A stretch of 37,462 nt of DNA from Verrucomicrobiia bacterium (GCA_030425355.1 JAUIAG010000014.1:1-37462), one strand, 5' to 3'. Shown: positions 24,668 through 33,609, numbered from the stretch's first letter. The notes: generated by a model from the letters alone, not told the origin. Numbers and translations: made by a program.

Positions 24668-26425
24668 ATGAATCATTCGAAGATCAGCCTGCTGCCGGCA
24701 CGGTTCATGTGGCGTGGTTCTGCTTTTGCGTCGTCTTCTGCAGCCATGGTGATCCTGCTTTTGGCGATGGCGGCACTGCCTTTGACGGGTTCGGCCGCCG
24801 GCATGGAAGAAGACCCCATCACCCCGGGGTCCTCTGTCCTTGTCGTCTATAACAGTTCGATGGAGGCATCCCGCAGAATCGCGGAACACTATGCCTCACT
24901 CCGGGGTGTTCCCGAATCGCAGGTCGTCGGCTTTGAAATGCCACAGCGCGAGGAAATCAGTCGCGGTGAGTATCAGCAGCTCATCGAAGAGCCCCTCAGC
25001 ACATTCCTTGTGGAAAAAGACCTGATGGTGACCCGCAGGGATCCGGACTACAACTACTCGCAAAGTATTGCTTCCAGCTTTTTTCTGGCCGGTAAATACC
25101 GGATTCGTTACCTGCTTCTGTGCCATGGTGTACCTCTCAAAATCCGAAACGAAAGCAGCATCGATGAGAAAGAGGAGGCAAATCTTTTCTTTCCGGGAAT
25201 GCGGAAGAATGAAGCCTCGGTGGACAGTGAACTGGCAGCGCTGCCGATGCGGGCCATCACCTCATTGAGGACCGGAATCATCGAGAATCCAAACTTCGGA
25301 ATTGGCGACCGGTCACGTCTCCATCCCTGCCGGGGCGTGCTCATGGTGACCCGGCTCGACGGGCCGGATGCCGGAACAGCCGGGCAGCTGGTTGACAAAG
25401 CCATCCAGGCGGAGAAAACCGGACTGTGGGGCAGAGTCTATCTGGACACCCGCAGTCTCAAGTCGGGTTCGTATGTCATGGGTGATCAGTGGATCAGTGC
25501 CGCCGGCAAGGCATCGCGGTCCTTTGGATTCGAAGTCGAGGAGGAGGATTCTGCCGCACTTTTCCCTTCCGGCTATCCCATGGGGAAGGCGATGCTTTAT
25601 CTGGGCTGGTATTCGGGCAGGGTGGCCGGAGCCTTCCGCGACGGACACGTGGAGTTTGTTCCCGGAGCCATTGCCTGTCATATCCACTCATACAGTGCCT
25701 CCACTCTCCGGTCTGCAACCGAAAACTGGGTCGGCCCATTGCTGGCCATGGGGGCTACGGCATCACTTGGCTGCGTTTATGAGCCTTATCTGGAATTCAC
25801 ACCCAACCTTGCCGTTTTCTGGGACAAGCTGCTGGATGGTTTCACTCTTGCCGAGGCTGCCTATGCCTCGATGAACGCCCTTTCATGGCAGACGGTTGTT
25901 GTGGGTGACCCGCTTTACCGGCCATTTGGGAAATCCACGGAACAGCGCCACGAGGAACTCATGAGGATTTCATCCCCACTGGCCGGATGGTCCCTGATGA
26001 CGCTGGTCCAGCGGTCACTTCTTGAGTCCAGAGAAAATCCCCGTGCTGAAGAATGGCTTCAGGCACTCGAGGAACATCCGGACTACCGGAAGGTACTACA
26101 GATAAGTCCGGCCCTGAATCATCGGGTCTCCCGCCTGCTGCCTTCCGGATTGGAAACAGACAGAGTGCTCAGGCATTACGAAAAGGCTATTCTGCTCAGT
26201 GACTCGGAACCCGAGCGACTGAGAATGCTTCTGGCATACGCCAATGTTCACCGATCCTTCGGCACACCTGTCGGCGCCATACAATCTCTCCGCTACATTC
26301 TCGAAACATGGACCGTTCTGGAAGACCGCAGCCAGCTCCTTGACTGGCTCACTGCCCTCGTTGATGATCATGGCTCCCGCGAGGATGTCCTCGCTCTGAA
26401 AGCGATCAGGGAAAGAAATAAGTGA
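24668..26425 (+). CDS. TIGR03790-family secreted protein, possibly with a caspase-like fold
   Basis: A 585-residue protein from the ATG at 24668 (an upstream GTG at 24644 adds eight residues). An N-terminal hydrophobic segment (about 23-40, AMVILLLAMAALPLTG) is a signal peptide. The mature part starts SSVLVVYNSSMEASRRIAEH and GVPESQVVGFEMP..EEISRGEY, the signature opening of TIGR03790, a family of planctomycetes, verrucomicrobia and relatives without known function. Later come YLLLCHGVPLKI, GRVYLDTRSL, AIACHIHSYSAST (H338, H340), a TASLGCVYEPYL loop (C369), LLDGFTLAEAAYASM and VVVGDPLYRPF. The His-Cys order and the closing GDP-x-Y block recall gingipain/caspase-type peptidases (inference). 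The last 150 residues are helical and repeat-like. The gene lies downstream of the glyoxalase. Confidence 0.83.
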   Translation: MNHSKISLLPARFMWRGSAFASSSAAMVILLLAMAALPLTGSAAGMEEDPITPGSSVLVVYNSSMEASRRIAEHYASLRGVPESQVVGFEMPQREEISRGEYQQLIEEPLSTFLVEKDLMVTRRDPDYNYSQSIASSFFLAGKYRIRYLLLCHGVPLKIRNESSIDEKEEANLFFPGMRKNEASVDSELAALPMRAITSLRTGIIENPNFGIGDRSRLHPCRGVLMVTRLDGPDAGTAGQLVDKAIQAEKTGLWGRVYLDTRSLKSGSYVMGDQWISAAGKASRSFGFEVEEEDSAALFPSGYPMGKAMLYLGWYSGRVAGAFRDGHVEFVPGAIACHIHSYSASTLRSATENWVGPLLAMGATASLGCVYEPYLEFTPNLAVFWDKLLDGFTLAEAAYASMNALSWQTVVVGDPLYRPFGKSTEQRHEELMRISSPLAGWSLMTLVQRSLLESRENPRAEEWLQALEEHPDYRKVLQISPALNHRVSRLLPSGLETDRVLRHYEKAILLSDSEPERLRMLLAYANVHRSFGTPVGAIQSLRYILETWTVLEDRSQLLDWLTALVDDHGSREDVLALKAIRERNK

Positions 26426-26496
26426 AGCAATTATCAGAGCGGCACTGAATCGGTATTGCGGGGTCGGAGTCTGATTCAGATTAAAAAATTGATGCC

Positions 26497-27186
26497 ATGT
26501 GCGGACGATATGTCACTCGTGGGAAGGCGCGTGAGATGGCGCGGCAGCTCGGAATCGAGGAAGTGGATTTGCCGGATCAGTACAATATCGCGCCCACGTC
26601 GATTGTACTGGCTGTGGTCGCGGACCCCAAGCCCCGGTGGACGATGCTTCGGTGGGGGCTGGTGCCTGGCTGGGCCAAGGATATTGAGATCGGCAACCGG
26701 CTCATCAATGCGCGTTGTGAGACCATAGCTGAAAAACCGAGTTTCCGTTCGGCCTTTCGGCGTCGGCGCTGCCTGATCCCTGCTGCAGGCTATTACGAAT
26801 GGCTCCGCAGCGGAAATACCCGTGATCCATGGTTTTACTGCCTGTCAGACGGCACGGAGATGGCTCTTGCCGGAATCTGGGAGCACTGGCAGTCACCGGA
26901 TGGTTCCGAAATCGAGACCTTTGCCCTGATCACAACTGCCGCAAACGCCCTTGCGGCGGAAGTGCACCACCGCATGCCGGTCATCCTGCACCCGGAAGAC
27001 TGGCGACTGTGGCTGGATCACTCAACGGAGGACATCCGAAATCAACTGCCGCTGTTGAAACCGTATGACGGCGATGACTTCACTGGTTTCAGGGTGAGCC
27101 GGAAGGTCAATTCAGTCCGGAATGACGGCCCTGACCTCATCGAACCGGTCAGTGATACTCCGGATCTTTTTGCGGGAATGGAGTAG
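26497..27186 (+). CDS. yedK: SOS response-associated peptidase (SRAP), YedK/HMCES family
   Basis: A 229-residue enzyme that crosslinks to abasic sites in single-stranded DNA and shields them. All active-site parts are present: catalytic Cys2 directly after the initiator Met (MCGRY), N71 in LINARCET, E101 in AAGYYEW and H158 in VHHRMP. Removal of Met exposes Cys2, which forms a thiazolidine with the abasic-site aldehyde; this chemistry requires that the ATG at 26497 be the true start. The PAAGYYEW and TTAAN..A..VHHRMPVIL blocks are fully typical, and length matches E. coli YedK (222). Cytoplasmic or nucleoid-associated. The last forward gene of this run, convergent with the PQQ-propeller gene only 28 bases away. 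No LexA-type box was recognised upstream. Confidence 0.95.
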   Translation: MCGRYVTRGKAREMARQLGIEEVDLPDQYNIAPTSIVLAVVADPKPRWTMLRWGLVPGWAKDIEIGNRLINARCETIAEKPSFRSAFRRRRCLIPAAGYYEWLRSGNTRDPWFYCLSDGTEMALAGIWEHWQSPDGSEIETFALITTAANALAAEVHHRMPVILHPEDWRLWLDHSTEDIRNQLPLLKPYDGDDFTGFRVSRKVNSVRNDGPDLIEPVSDTPDLFAGME

Positions 27187-27213
27187 TCGGGGGCCGCTCC
27201 GATGAACCGCCGG

Positions 27214-28491
27214 TTATTCCCCGATGCAGTAAAGATGTGTTCCGGTGCGGACATACATGCGGTTGTTGGCAACGGCCGGAGTCGAGTGTGTTCCGCTGCC
27301 AAGGCTGTTGACCGCCACGATTTCAAATTCATCCCCGGCCTTGAAAACAACCATGTCTCCATCCGTGGAGGCGGCGAAGAGATATTCACCGACCAGCACA
27401 GGCGATCCGAAGAATCGCTCGTTGGTGCGCTCTGAGTAAACGGTGTCTCCGGTCTTCAGGTCGATAAGTGAAACGATGCCCTGGTCGCTGAGGAAAACGG
27501 CCCGGTCACCATTGACCACCGGCGTCGGGACATAAGGGGCCGAACGCCTGAACCGGTAAACCAGTTCGGGGGATTCCTCCGGCGCATCCGCATCTGGGAC
27601 GGATATGGCCACAACGTAATTCCCGCCACCGCCGCTGCCGCATGATCCGAAAATCAGGTTCTTCGAAAAGACCGGCGAACTCACCGATCGCTTGTCGAAA
27701 AGTCCTCCCTTTTCCCAGAGAACATTGCCCGTTTCAGGATCGATACCGGTGATGCCATGGCTGGAGCTGTTGAAGATCAGGTATGGCTTGCCGTTTTCCG
27801 GTTCGAAAAGACACGGGGTCGAATAGGCGGTGTGGTCGCCGGCCCGGCGTTCCAGTTTCCATATTTCCTCGCCGGTATCCACATGATAGGCGGCGAGGAA
27901 GCTTTCGCCCAGATGGTCCTTGGCGATGATGACCCGGTTCCCTTCAACAATCGGCGAGTTGGCGTAGCCGTGCTGGCTGCTGAATGTCCCGAGATCCCGG
28001 GTCCACAGCAGCTTCCCGGAATGGTCGAGTGCCGCCAGCTGGATTCCATCAGGATTCCCCCATGTGAAAAACACCCTGTCCGAGGTAACTGCCGGCGTCG
28101 GGGATGCCAGACTGTTATACTGATGAATTCTGTATGACTGCGATCGGAATGGCCGCTCCCACTGCACCCTTCCATTCACGGCATCGACGCAAACGAGGAC
28201 CTGAACCGATCCATCCTCATCAGTCCGGGAAACGAAAAGATGATCACCCCACAAAACCGGCGATGAATGTGATCCCCCCTCGAGCGGAATCTTCCACTGT
28301 ATGGTTTCCGGCGTCCACACTGCGGGAATGCTGGTCCCGGCAGCGGCGATCCCGGTGCCGTTTGGACCACGAAAGCGCGTCCACTCCTGCGCACGGATAT
28401 CACTCCCCGATGCCATGAGGACTGCTCCGACCACCGCAGCAAGGCTAAAGCCCTGAAGGCAGAATCCATTGCCCAATTTAAAATTCTTCAT
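27214..28491 (-). CDS. Exported PQQ-binding-like beta-propeller protein
   Basis: A 425-residue protein with a Sec signal peptide (core LAAVVGAVLMASGS, cleavage near IRAQ). Repeated W-type blades are visible: GTGIAAAG.SIPAVWTPETIQWKIPLEGGSHSSPVLWGDHLFVS, LLWTRDLG..SSQHGYANSPIVEGNRVII, NVLWEKGGLFDKRSVSSPVFSKNLI and YVPTPVVNGDRAVFLSDQGIVSLIDLKTGDTVYSE. This is the PQQ-like/BamB-like eight-blade pattern of planctomycete proteins with no calcium or quinone-enzyme motif, so a scaffold role is more likely than an alcohol dehydrogenase. The ATG at 28491 is chosen over an in-frame GTG at 28509 because GGAGGAG stands 9 bases upstream and the preceding gene stops at 28493, one base away. It is translationally linked to that gene. 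Confidence 0.88.
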   Translation of the reverse strand: MKNFKLGNGFCLQGFSLAAVVGAVLMASGSDIRAQEWTRFRGPNGTGIAAAGTSIPAVWTPETIQWKIPLEGGSHSSPVLWGDHLFVSRTDEDGSVQVLVCVDAVNGRVQWERPFRSQSYRIHQYNSLASPTPAVTSDRVFFTWGNPDGIQLAALDHSGKLLWTRDLGTFSSQHGYANSPIVEGNRVIIAKDHLGESFLAAYHVDTGEEIWKLERRAGDHTAYSTPCLFEPENGKPYLIFNSSSHGITGIDPETGNVLWEKGGLFDKRSVSSPVFSKNLIFGSCGSGGGGNYVVAISVPDADAPEESPELVYRFRRSAPYVPTPVVNGDRAVFLSDQGIVSLIDLKTGDTVYSERTNERFFGSPVLVGEYLFAASTDGDMVVFKAGDEFEIVAVNSLGSGTHSTPAVANNRMYVRTGTHLYCIGE

Positions 28492-28492
28492 G

Positions 28493-29650
28493 TCAATTGT
28501 CTCCTCCACCCTGGTTCAGGGGAATAAGCTTCAGTTGTCTTACATCCATAACCGCGGCCCGGGCCTTTGACAACGCCTTGACCCGCAGACGGTGAATACC
28601 GGGTTCACGGATTTCCAGAACCCCGAGATCCCTCGGGACGAAATTCTGGAAATGTCCGGTGTCCATCACTTCAAACGGGAAGCTCTGGTCGAGGCACACG
28701 ACGGCTGCACGGCTGCCTCCCTGGTTCGTCCCGCAGCCCTGATGGATCTCAACCCGGTAGCGTCCGGGTTTCGCGGCCCTGAAATCCCAGTAAAACGAGT
28801 CGGTGGGGTGGATCCAGTACCCGACTGTAATTTTGTGTGGCTGTGGTTCATACTGCAGCTTGACTCCCTCAATGGTGGCATTGCGACTGTGCAGCACAAT
28901 TTCACCACCTTGTGGATCCTGGGCGGGCATTGTGCCTTCAGACGCCGGAACCAGCATCAGCTGGACCTGACCGGCGGAAACAGAATGGCTCCCATCCAGC
29001 TGCAGCGTGATCGGCTCATCGCTTGCATTCTTCAGTGCCAGTATGCCAACGGGCAGGCACCAGTTTCCAGTGGAGTCGGGGATATCGTCCGTTCTGAACC
29101 CAAGGGTCTGATCGCCATAGCGGAGTGAGCCGCCTTCGTTCGGTCTGACTGACCGATGCCAAACAAGAAATGAGTGATAGCGGCCGGGTCTCGTTGGTTG
29201 GTAGTTCCAGTGGAGTGGCCCGTCCTGGGTCGAGCGGATCGGATGGCGCAGCATGATGGTGCCATCCGGGCGCTGGCGGTTGTCGCGGTTGTCCGGCGCA
29301 GCATCTGAAAGAGCATCCGATTCGAGGCTGACGGTCAGTTTCCCCGTGGCGGGTTTAAATGGACGGATTGTCCAATATTCCAGACCCGCATCATTATTAT
29401 CCCACATAACCGGAACTGGGGCACCGGTGGCGTCGGCAGCATGAAGAAGCGCCGATTTGAAACCATTGACTGGAATCCGCCACCCGCCGGTGTTGGATTT
29501 CTCCGCGTCCAGAATGAACCGGGCACGGTAAGGTGTCAGTTCGATGCAGACGGCCTCTGCCGCCTGTGTCTGCTGAATGGCTGAAAATGCGCCGATACAG
29601 CCAAGTATTGCCGCGATTGAAGCCCGACCGAGCAGGCCATTGACTTTCAT
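28493..29650 (-). CDS. Secreted protein with two similar beta-sandwich (carbohydrate-binding-like) modules
   Basis: A 385-residue protein from the ATG at 29650; the ATG at 29674 is also possible, and a frame extension to 29701 would need TTG. A signal peptide (RASIAAILGCIGAFSAI, cleavage near TQAAEA) is followed by an Ig-like region of about 100 residues. Two related modules then follow: one around residues 130-250 (LHWNYQPTRPGRYHSFLVWH, GNWCLPVGILAL) and one around 275-380 (FYWDFRAAKPGRYRVEIHQG, GHFQNFVPRDLGVLEI, AVMDVRQLKLIPL). The second is like the C-terminal modules attached to many planctomycete and verrucomicrobial sulfatases and fucosidases, which suggests carbohydrate or surface binding; no enzyme domain is present. 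It is in an operon with the PQQ propeller downstream (one-base gap). I do not recognise a named family for the whole protein. Confidence 0.75.
   Translation of the reverse strand: MKVNGLLGRASIAAILGCIGAFSAIQQTQAAEAVCIELTPYRARFILDAEKSNTGGWRIPVNGFKSALLHAADATGAPVPVMWDNNDAGLEYWTIRPFKPATGKLTVSLESDALSDAAPDNRDNRQRPDGTIMLRHPIRSTQDGPLHWNYQPTRPGRYHSFLVWHRSVRPNEGGSLRYGDQTLGFRTDDIPDSTGNWCLPVGILALKNASDEPITLQLDGSHSVSAGQVQLMLVPASEGTMPAQDPQGGEIVLHSRNATIEGVKLQYEPQPHKITVGYWIHPTDSFYWDFRAAKPGRYRVEIHQGCGTNQGGSRAAVVCLDQSFPFEVMDTGHFQNFVPRDLGVLEIREPGIHRLRVKALSKARAAVMDVRQLKLIPLNQGGGDN
28501..28507 (-). promoter_or_regulatory. Strong ribosome-binding site inside the end of the upstream gene
   Basis: On the minus strand GGAGGAG lies 9 bases before the ATG at 28491 and within the last codons of the upstream gene (its Gly-Gly-Asp end). 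It is among the best Shine-Dalgarno matches in the window and indicates coupled translation of the pair. Confidence 0.6.
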
Positions 29651-29968
29651 TTTTCCGGATTTCACGGAATCCATCAAAGGCTCTGTCGGGGTGGTTGGCA
29701 ATGCTTTTGTGGCGCGGGAAATGCCTTATGGTCTGATGATTCCGTCCGCCTTCAGCTTTCCGTTTCCCGCTGAACGCCCACGCGTGTCACCCCCTCAAGG
29801 TCTGATTGCCCATGAAATTAATTCACAGCTCCGATGATTCTCCGTCAAGGCTCATGCTGGCAGGGCGGATTGGACCATGCTACTGTAATGGCAATTCCTT
29901 TTTATGGTCATTTGTTCTCGCAAAAGACCGAATACAGAAGATAAGGAATTCAGCAGGAGTTGAAGTGT
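29651..29968. other. Divergent intergenic region, no gene seen
   Basis: About 318 bases between divergent genes. It should contain promoters for both. The only structures I can support are an inverted repeat TTCAGC-N12-GCTGAA at 29751-29774 and a TGTAAT at 29884-29889 that matches five of six bases of a -10 box but lacks a partner -35. The short ORFs here show no coding character. Confidence 0.3.
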
Positions 29969-30646
29969 ATGAGACTGGTAACCTCGGAATACCGAATGAT
30001 ACTGAACTCTGGTGACCGTGAATTTGTTCACGCGGTTCTTGATCCGGAGGGGAAACAAACCGATGCCATCGACGGTCTTATTGCCGATCCGGAAAGTGCG
30101 GCGACTCTGCTGGACGATGCGCGGCTCTATAATGCGATCCTCGACACAGGCAGGTCACTGAGCATTTCCCCGCATCTGTATTTTTATCTCGTGCTGCGTC
30201 ATGAGCTGAAGGAGGCCATGCTGGATGATCCCCAGATTCCCGAATACATCAGCTGGTCCCTTTCCGAATTTTCGCTCGAGCACCCGATGGGACTGTCCGA
30301 TCCACGCGAACTGTCCACCCATTTTCTCAACGCGGTGGACTTCATTGACCTTGTCCGTTCGGTGGATTCCTATCAGAAATTCATGCTAGAGCTCTGGGCC
30401 GGCAACTACTACCTCATCTGGTCCGGACTTTTTCACGATTTTCTCGAGCGCCGGGAAAAACGACACGGCGCCCCGGGTGTGAAATTCTATGAAAAACTGG
30501 GCTGGTCCTCCTTCCACTTCGCCCAGCAGCACCCCCTGGCCAATGAATTTGAAATGAGAGGCCTTCTTGACCGCGTCGTCGATGAGTATTTCCGTGTCAG
30601 AAAAGCCCTGACCCGGCTTTCAGACGAGATCCTGGTCTGGAACTGA
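29969..30646 (+). CDS. Uncharacterised soluble helical protein
   Basis: A 225-residue protein, not assigned to a named family. The ATG at 29969 is chosen over a TTG at 29960 because AGGAG (29955-29959) stands 9 bases upstream. The protein has no signal peptide or membrane segment and is predicted mostly helical. Notable stretches are SPHLYFYLVLRHELKEAM, DFIDLVRSVDSYQKFMLELW, then NYYLIWSGLFHDFLERREKR, followed by HGAPGVKFYEKLGWSSF and FHFAQQHPLANEFEM. The block G-N-Y-Y-L..SGLF..F...RE.R.GAP..FYE.LG has the look of a conserved family core (invariant-looking Gly, Arg, Pro, aromatic residues), so I expect homologues in other phyla. It precedes the binding-protein/OmpA cluster by 282 bases; a functional link to it is possible but unproven. 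Confidence 0.8.
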   Translation: MRLVTSEYRMILNSGDREFVHAVLDPEGKQTDAIDGLIADPESAATLLDDARLYNAILDTGRSLSISPHLYFYLVLRHELKEAMLDDPQIPEYISWSLSEFSLEHPMGLSDPRELSTHFLNAVDFIDLVRSVDSYQKFMLELWAGNYYLIWSGLFHDFLERREKRHGAPGVKFYEKLGWSSFHFAQQHPLANEFEMRGLLDRVVDEYFRVRKALTRLSDEILVWN

Positions 30647-30928
30647 CGGGTGTTCCAGCGAAAGCATCCGTGATGTGATTCCGGTTCTGTGGTGAGTTTT
30701 TTCCGAAGGCTGAGGACTCCAAATGCTTCGGCGAATTGTAATTGGCACCTGCTGCAGATGCGTTGATGCTTCCCATATTGTAAAGGTCCCGGAGACATCC
30801 GTTGAACCGCACTTTCGAATTCCCGGCTTTCAATACCGACTGTCACGGGATAAATTCTGACAAATCGTTAATGTTCCATCTTTTACCGGGGCGGGGCCGC
30901 TTCGGGATTTGATGAACAACCACTGCGT
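30647..30928 (+). promoter_or_regulatory. Leader region of the OmpA/vWA/TelA cluster
   Basis: A 282-base gap with no coding signal. CTGACA at 30857-30862 followed after 17-18 bases by CTTTTA/TTTTAC is a weak sigma-70 candidate about 45 bases before the ATG at 30929. CCCG at 30822 and CGGG at 30846 could form a loose hairpin with flanking GAATT/AAATTC. No terminator with a T-run was found after the preceding gene, so read-through into the cluster is possible. Confidence 0.25.
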
Positions 30929-32689
30929 ATGAAGAATATCAAGCGCTTTCAAGCATGGCTGTTCGTGGCTGTCCTCTCATGGACAGCCGTATGCCGGAGT
31001 CAGCAGGGGCAATACCTTCCCGATTCAACCCTTTCCGATGCCGTCAAGGCTTCCCCGGTCAAATGGGACATCACCACCGGGACTCTGAAAGTGCCGCTCA
31101 TCGCATGGGGTGCCGACATGCAGACCATCCTGGCAAACGGGAACAGCCTGACCACGGCATCAGGCAGTATCTTCGATGCCAAGGGACTGGACATCGAACT
31201 TTACCGCGAGGACGTTTTCGCCCGCCAGCTGGATGCCTACATGAGGGCGGAAACTCCATTTCTGCGGGGGACAGTCGGGATGATCAACATGGCAGCAGAA
31301 GTTGCCGGCCGCTCGCCCGATACTGAAATGGTGGTGATTTACCAGCTCAGCTGGTCGGCGGGTGGCGATGCCCTGGTTGTTCGCGAAAATATCGCCCGCC
31401 CGGCGGATCTTAAAGGCCGCACGGTCGCCGTTCAGGCTTTCGGTCCTCATGTCGATTATCTGACCACTGTCCTCTCCAGTGTCGGACTCACTCCCTCCGA
31501 CATTTCAATCCGATGGGTTCCCGATCTTTTTGAGACCGGTCCGAATGCGTTCAGCCCGGCCATGGCGCTTCAGAGTGACAGTTCCGTGGATGCCGCGATG
31601 GTGATCATCCCCGATGCCATGGCGCTGACTTCCGGCGGGTCCACCGGCACGGGTGCCGAGGGGTCAGTCCGAGGCGCAAAAATAATGCTCTCCACCCGCA
31701 CCGCAGACAGGATCATTTCCGATGTCTATGCCGTGCGCCGGGATTTCTATGAATCCAATCGCGGGCTGGTTGAGAAGTTCGTTTCCGGTCTTCTCGAAGC
31801 GGAGCGTGAACTGGTTGCCCAGGCCAGATCGCGCGATCTGGCCTGGGATGCCCTCGTGGCATCATCGGCGGAGATCCTGCTGGATGACAGGAATGCCATA
31901 GAAGACATGAGCGCGATGCTTCGCGACGTGTCCCTTGCCGGCCTGGCAGGAAATGAAAAGTTCTTCCATGACAGTTCCTATCTGAGGCGGTTTGATATAC
32001 TCAACAACGAGATCCAGCAGGCTTTCCTCGACCTTGGCCTGATTGAGAAAAGCCGGAAGCTGTCAGGACCGGATTTCCGCTTTGAAACAATTGTCGGTGG
32101 AGCCGACGGATTCGGCGAAATGGTTGAAGTGACCCGATTCGACCCCGAAGCAGTCGCCGCCATCGTCTCCAGAAAAACTCAGGACAATTCACTGTCCGAC
32201 GGAGAAATCTACTCATTCGAAATCTACTTTGAACCCAACCAGAACAGTTTCCCTTCAAGCGACTACCGGAAGCAGTTTGATCAGGTGATGAAGCTGGTAT
32301 CCACATATGGAGGAGCGCTGCTGACTATTGAAGGGCACAGCGATCCACTCGGGTATTTGAAACAGAAGCAGCAGGGCACCCCCCCGATGGTGCTCAACAA
32401 GGTGAGGCAGTCGGCGCGCAATCTCAGCTACAATAGAGCCAGCGCCGTCAAGGACAGCCTCATCAGCTATGCCGAATCACAGGGAATCACTCTCGATCCG
32501 AATCAGTTCGGTGTCGTCGGGCACGGCATCATGCGTCCGAACACCGGCGGAGTCGCCTACGACGCCCGTGGCGATCTGAAGCTCGCCAGTGCGCCACAAA
32601 GCGAAGATGAATGGAAACGGACAAGGAGGGTGGTCTTCCGGCTCATTCAGGTCGAAGCCGAACCCACCGCCTTTGAACCACTCTTCTGA
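30929..32689 (+). CDS. Periplasmic substrate-binding protein (NMT1/SsuA-like type II) fused to C-terminal OmpA domain
   Basis: A 586-residue exported protein with a signal peptide (core AWLFVAVLSWTAV). Residues about 45-395 follow the type II periplasmic binding fold of the NMT1/THI5/SsuA group: TLKVPLIAWGADMQTILANG, VVIYQLSWSAGGDALVVRENI, RPADLKGRTVAVQAFGPHVDYL, and a lysine/arginine-rich helical tail. Residues about 425-580 are an OmpA-like peptidoglycan-binding domain (FEIYFEPNQNSF, TIEGHSDPLGY, LSYNRASAVKDSL, GVVGHGIMRPN, WKRTRRVVFRL). The residues that contact diaminopimelate in OmpA are kept: D472 (in HSDP) and R503 (in NRAS). An insert of about 20 residues separates them, longer than usual. 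It could report ligand occupancy while fixed to the cell wall. No permease or ATPase gene is adjacent. The vWA lipoprotein gene follows after 41 bases. Confidence 0.85.
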   Translation: MKNIKRFQAWLFVAVLSWTAVCRSQQGQYLPDSTLSDAVKASPVKWDITTGTLKVPLIAWGADMQTILANGNSLTTASGSIFDAKGLDIELYREDVFARQLDAYMRAETPFLRGTVGMINMAAEVAGRSPDTEMVVIYQLSWSAGGDALVVRENIARPADLKGRTVAVQAFGPHVDYLTTVLSSVGLTPSDISIRWVPDLFETGPNAFSPAMALQSDSSVDAAMVIIPDAMALTSGGSTGTGAEGSVRGAKIMLSTRTADRIISDVYAVRRDFYESNRGLVEKFVSGLLEAERELVAQARSRDLAWDALVASSAEILLDDRNAIEDMSAMLRDVSLAGLAGNEKFFHDSSYLRRFDILNNEIQQAFLDLGLIEKSRKLSGPDFRFETIVGGADGFGEMVEVTRFDPEAVAAIVSRKTQDNSLSDGEIYSFEIYFEPNQNSFPSSDYRKQFDQVMKLVSTYGGALLTIEGHSDPLGYLKQKQQGTPPMVLNKVRQSARNLSYNRASAVKDSLISYAESQGITLDPNQFGVVGHGIMRPNTGGVAYDARGDLKLASAPQSEDEWKRTRRVVFRLIQVEAEPTAFEPLF

Positions 32690-32730
32690 GAAGGAACAAC
32701 ACAGGGATCACCACTCACAGTTTATCCGAT

Positions 32731-33609
32731 ATGACTTTATCCAATCTTGAAATTGCCGGAACGTCCCGAAAGCGGACGCTGACCAGGCATTCATTCATTT
32801 GTACGCTGCTTTCGGCGCTGGTCATGGGTGCGCTTCTGTGCGGATGCGATCCGGGGCAGGGCGGGTATACCATTCAGGTGGTTCCCGAGCCGGAGCAGCA
32901 GAGTGCTGCCGGCGGGGGACCGGGCGGCGATTCCGGTCAGGCCGGTCAACCGGTCGATGAAGGGTCATCCAGTGAACCCATGATCTGGCCGCCCCTGAAA
33001 GACGGCGGGGAAGTGGAAATGGCTGCCGACCTGCTGGCCGAAAATTATTACATTGTCCTCGATGCCAGTGGCAGCATGGCTTACACGGTAGGCAATCATG
33101 GTGGCGAAAAAAGGATCGACGCGGCAAGAGAAGCCGTCATCGCCTTCCTTCGGGAACTGCCCCGCGAAGCCAATCTGGGTCTTCTATCCTTTCAACCCAC
33201 CAGAGAACTCGTGGCTCTCGGCCCCAATAACCACCAGGCAGTCGCCAGCAATGTCCAGAAACTCATTCCCCAGGGCAAGACCCCTCTCTATCGCGCCATG
33301 TCCATCGGCTACAACGCCCTTGAAGAGCAGGCCCGCCAGCAGTCCGGCTACGGCAGCTACAAGCTGATTGTGGTCACCGATGGAGAATCCAATGATGATG
33401 ACCCGGCCCCACTGGCCCGCTGGATTGTTGAGAACAGCCCGGTTGAAGTCCATGTCATCGGCTTTGCCATCTCCGAGCATTCACTCAACATCCCCGGATA
33501 CACCCGTTACGTCACTGCAAACTCGCGGGAAGAACTGGTCTGGGCACTGACCGACACCACACGTTCAGAATCCGAGGCATTCGATGTCCTTGACTTCAAC
33601 AATCAGTAA
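32731..33609 (+). CDS. von Willebrand factor A domain lipoprotein
   Basis: A 292-residue protein. A signal with lipobox LLCGC (lipidated Cys near residue 39) predicts membrane attachment, followed by a Gly/Ser/Gln-rich linker (about 55-85). The vWA domain covers about 100-285 with a complete metal-ion-dependent adhesion site: D111-A-S113-G-S115 in YIVLDASGSMAY, T184 in GKTPLYRAM and D217 in VVTDGES. It should bind a protein partner through a Mg/Mn ion. Segment HVIGFAISEHS and the C-terminal helix are typical of TerY/CoxE/YegL-like vWA proteins. It sits between two substrate-binding/OmpA fusion genes, 41 bases from each, so it is most likely an adaptor of the same envelope complex. Confidence 0.9.
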   Translation: MTLSNLEIAGTSRKRTLTRHSFICTLLSALVMGALLCGCDPGQGGYTIQVVPEPEQQSAAGGGPGGDSGQAGQPVDEGSSSEPMIWPPLKDGGEVEMAADLLAENYYIVLDASGSMAYTVGNHGGEKRIDAAREAVIAFLRELPREANLGLLSFQPTRELVALGPNNHQAVASNVQKLIPQGKTPLYRAMSIGYNALEEQARQQSGYGSYKLIVVTDGESNDDDPAPLARWIVENSPVEVHVIGFAISEHSLNIPGYTRYVTANSREELVWALTDTTRSESEAFDVLDFNNQ

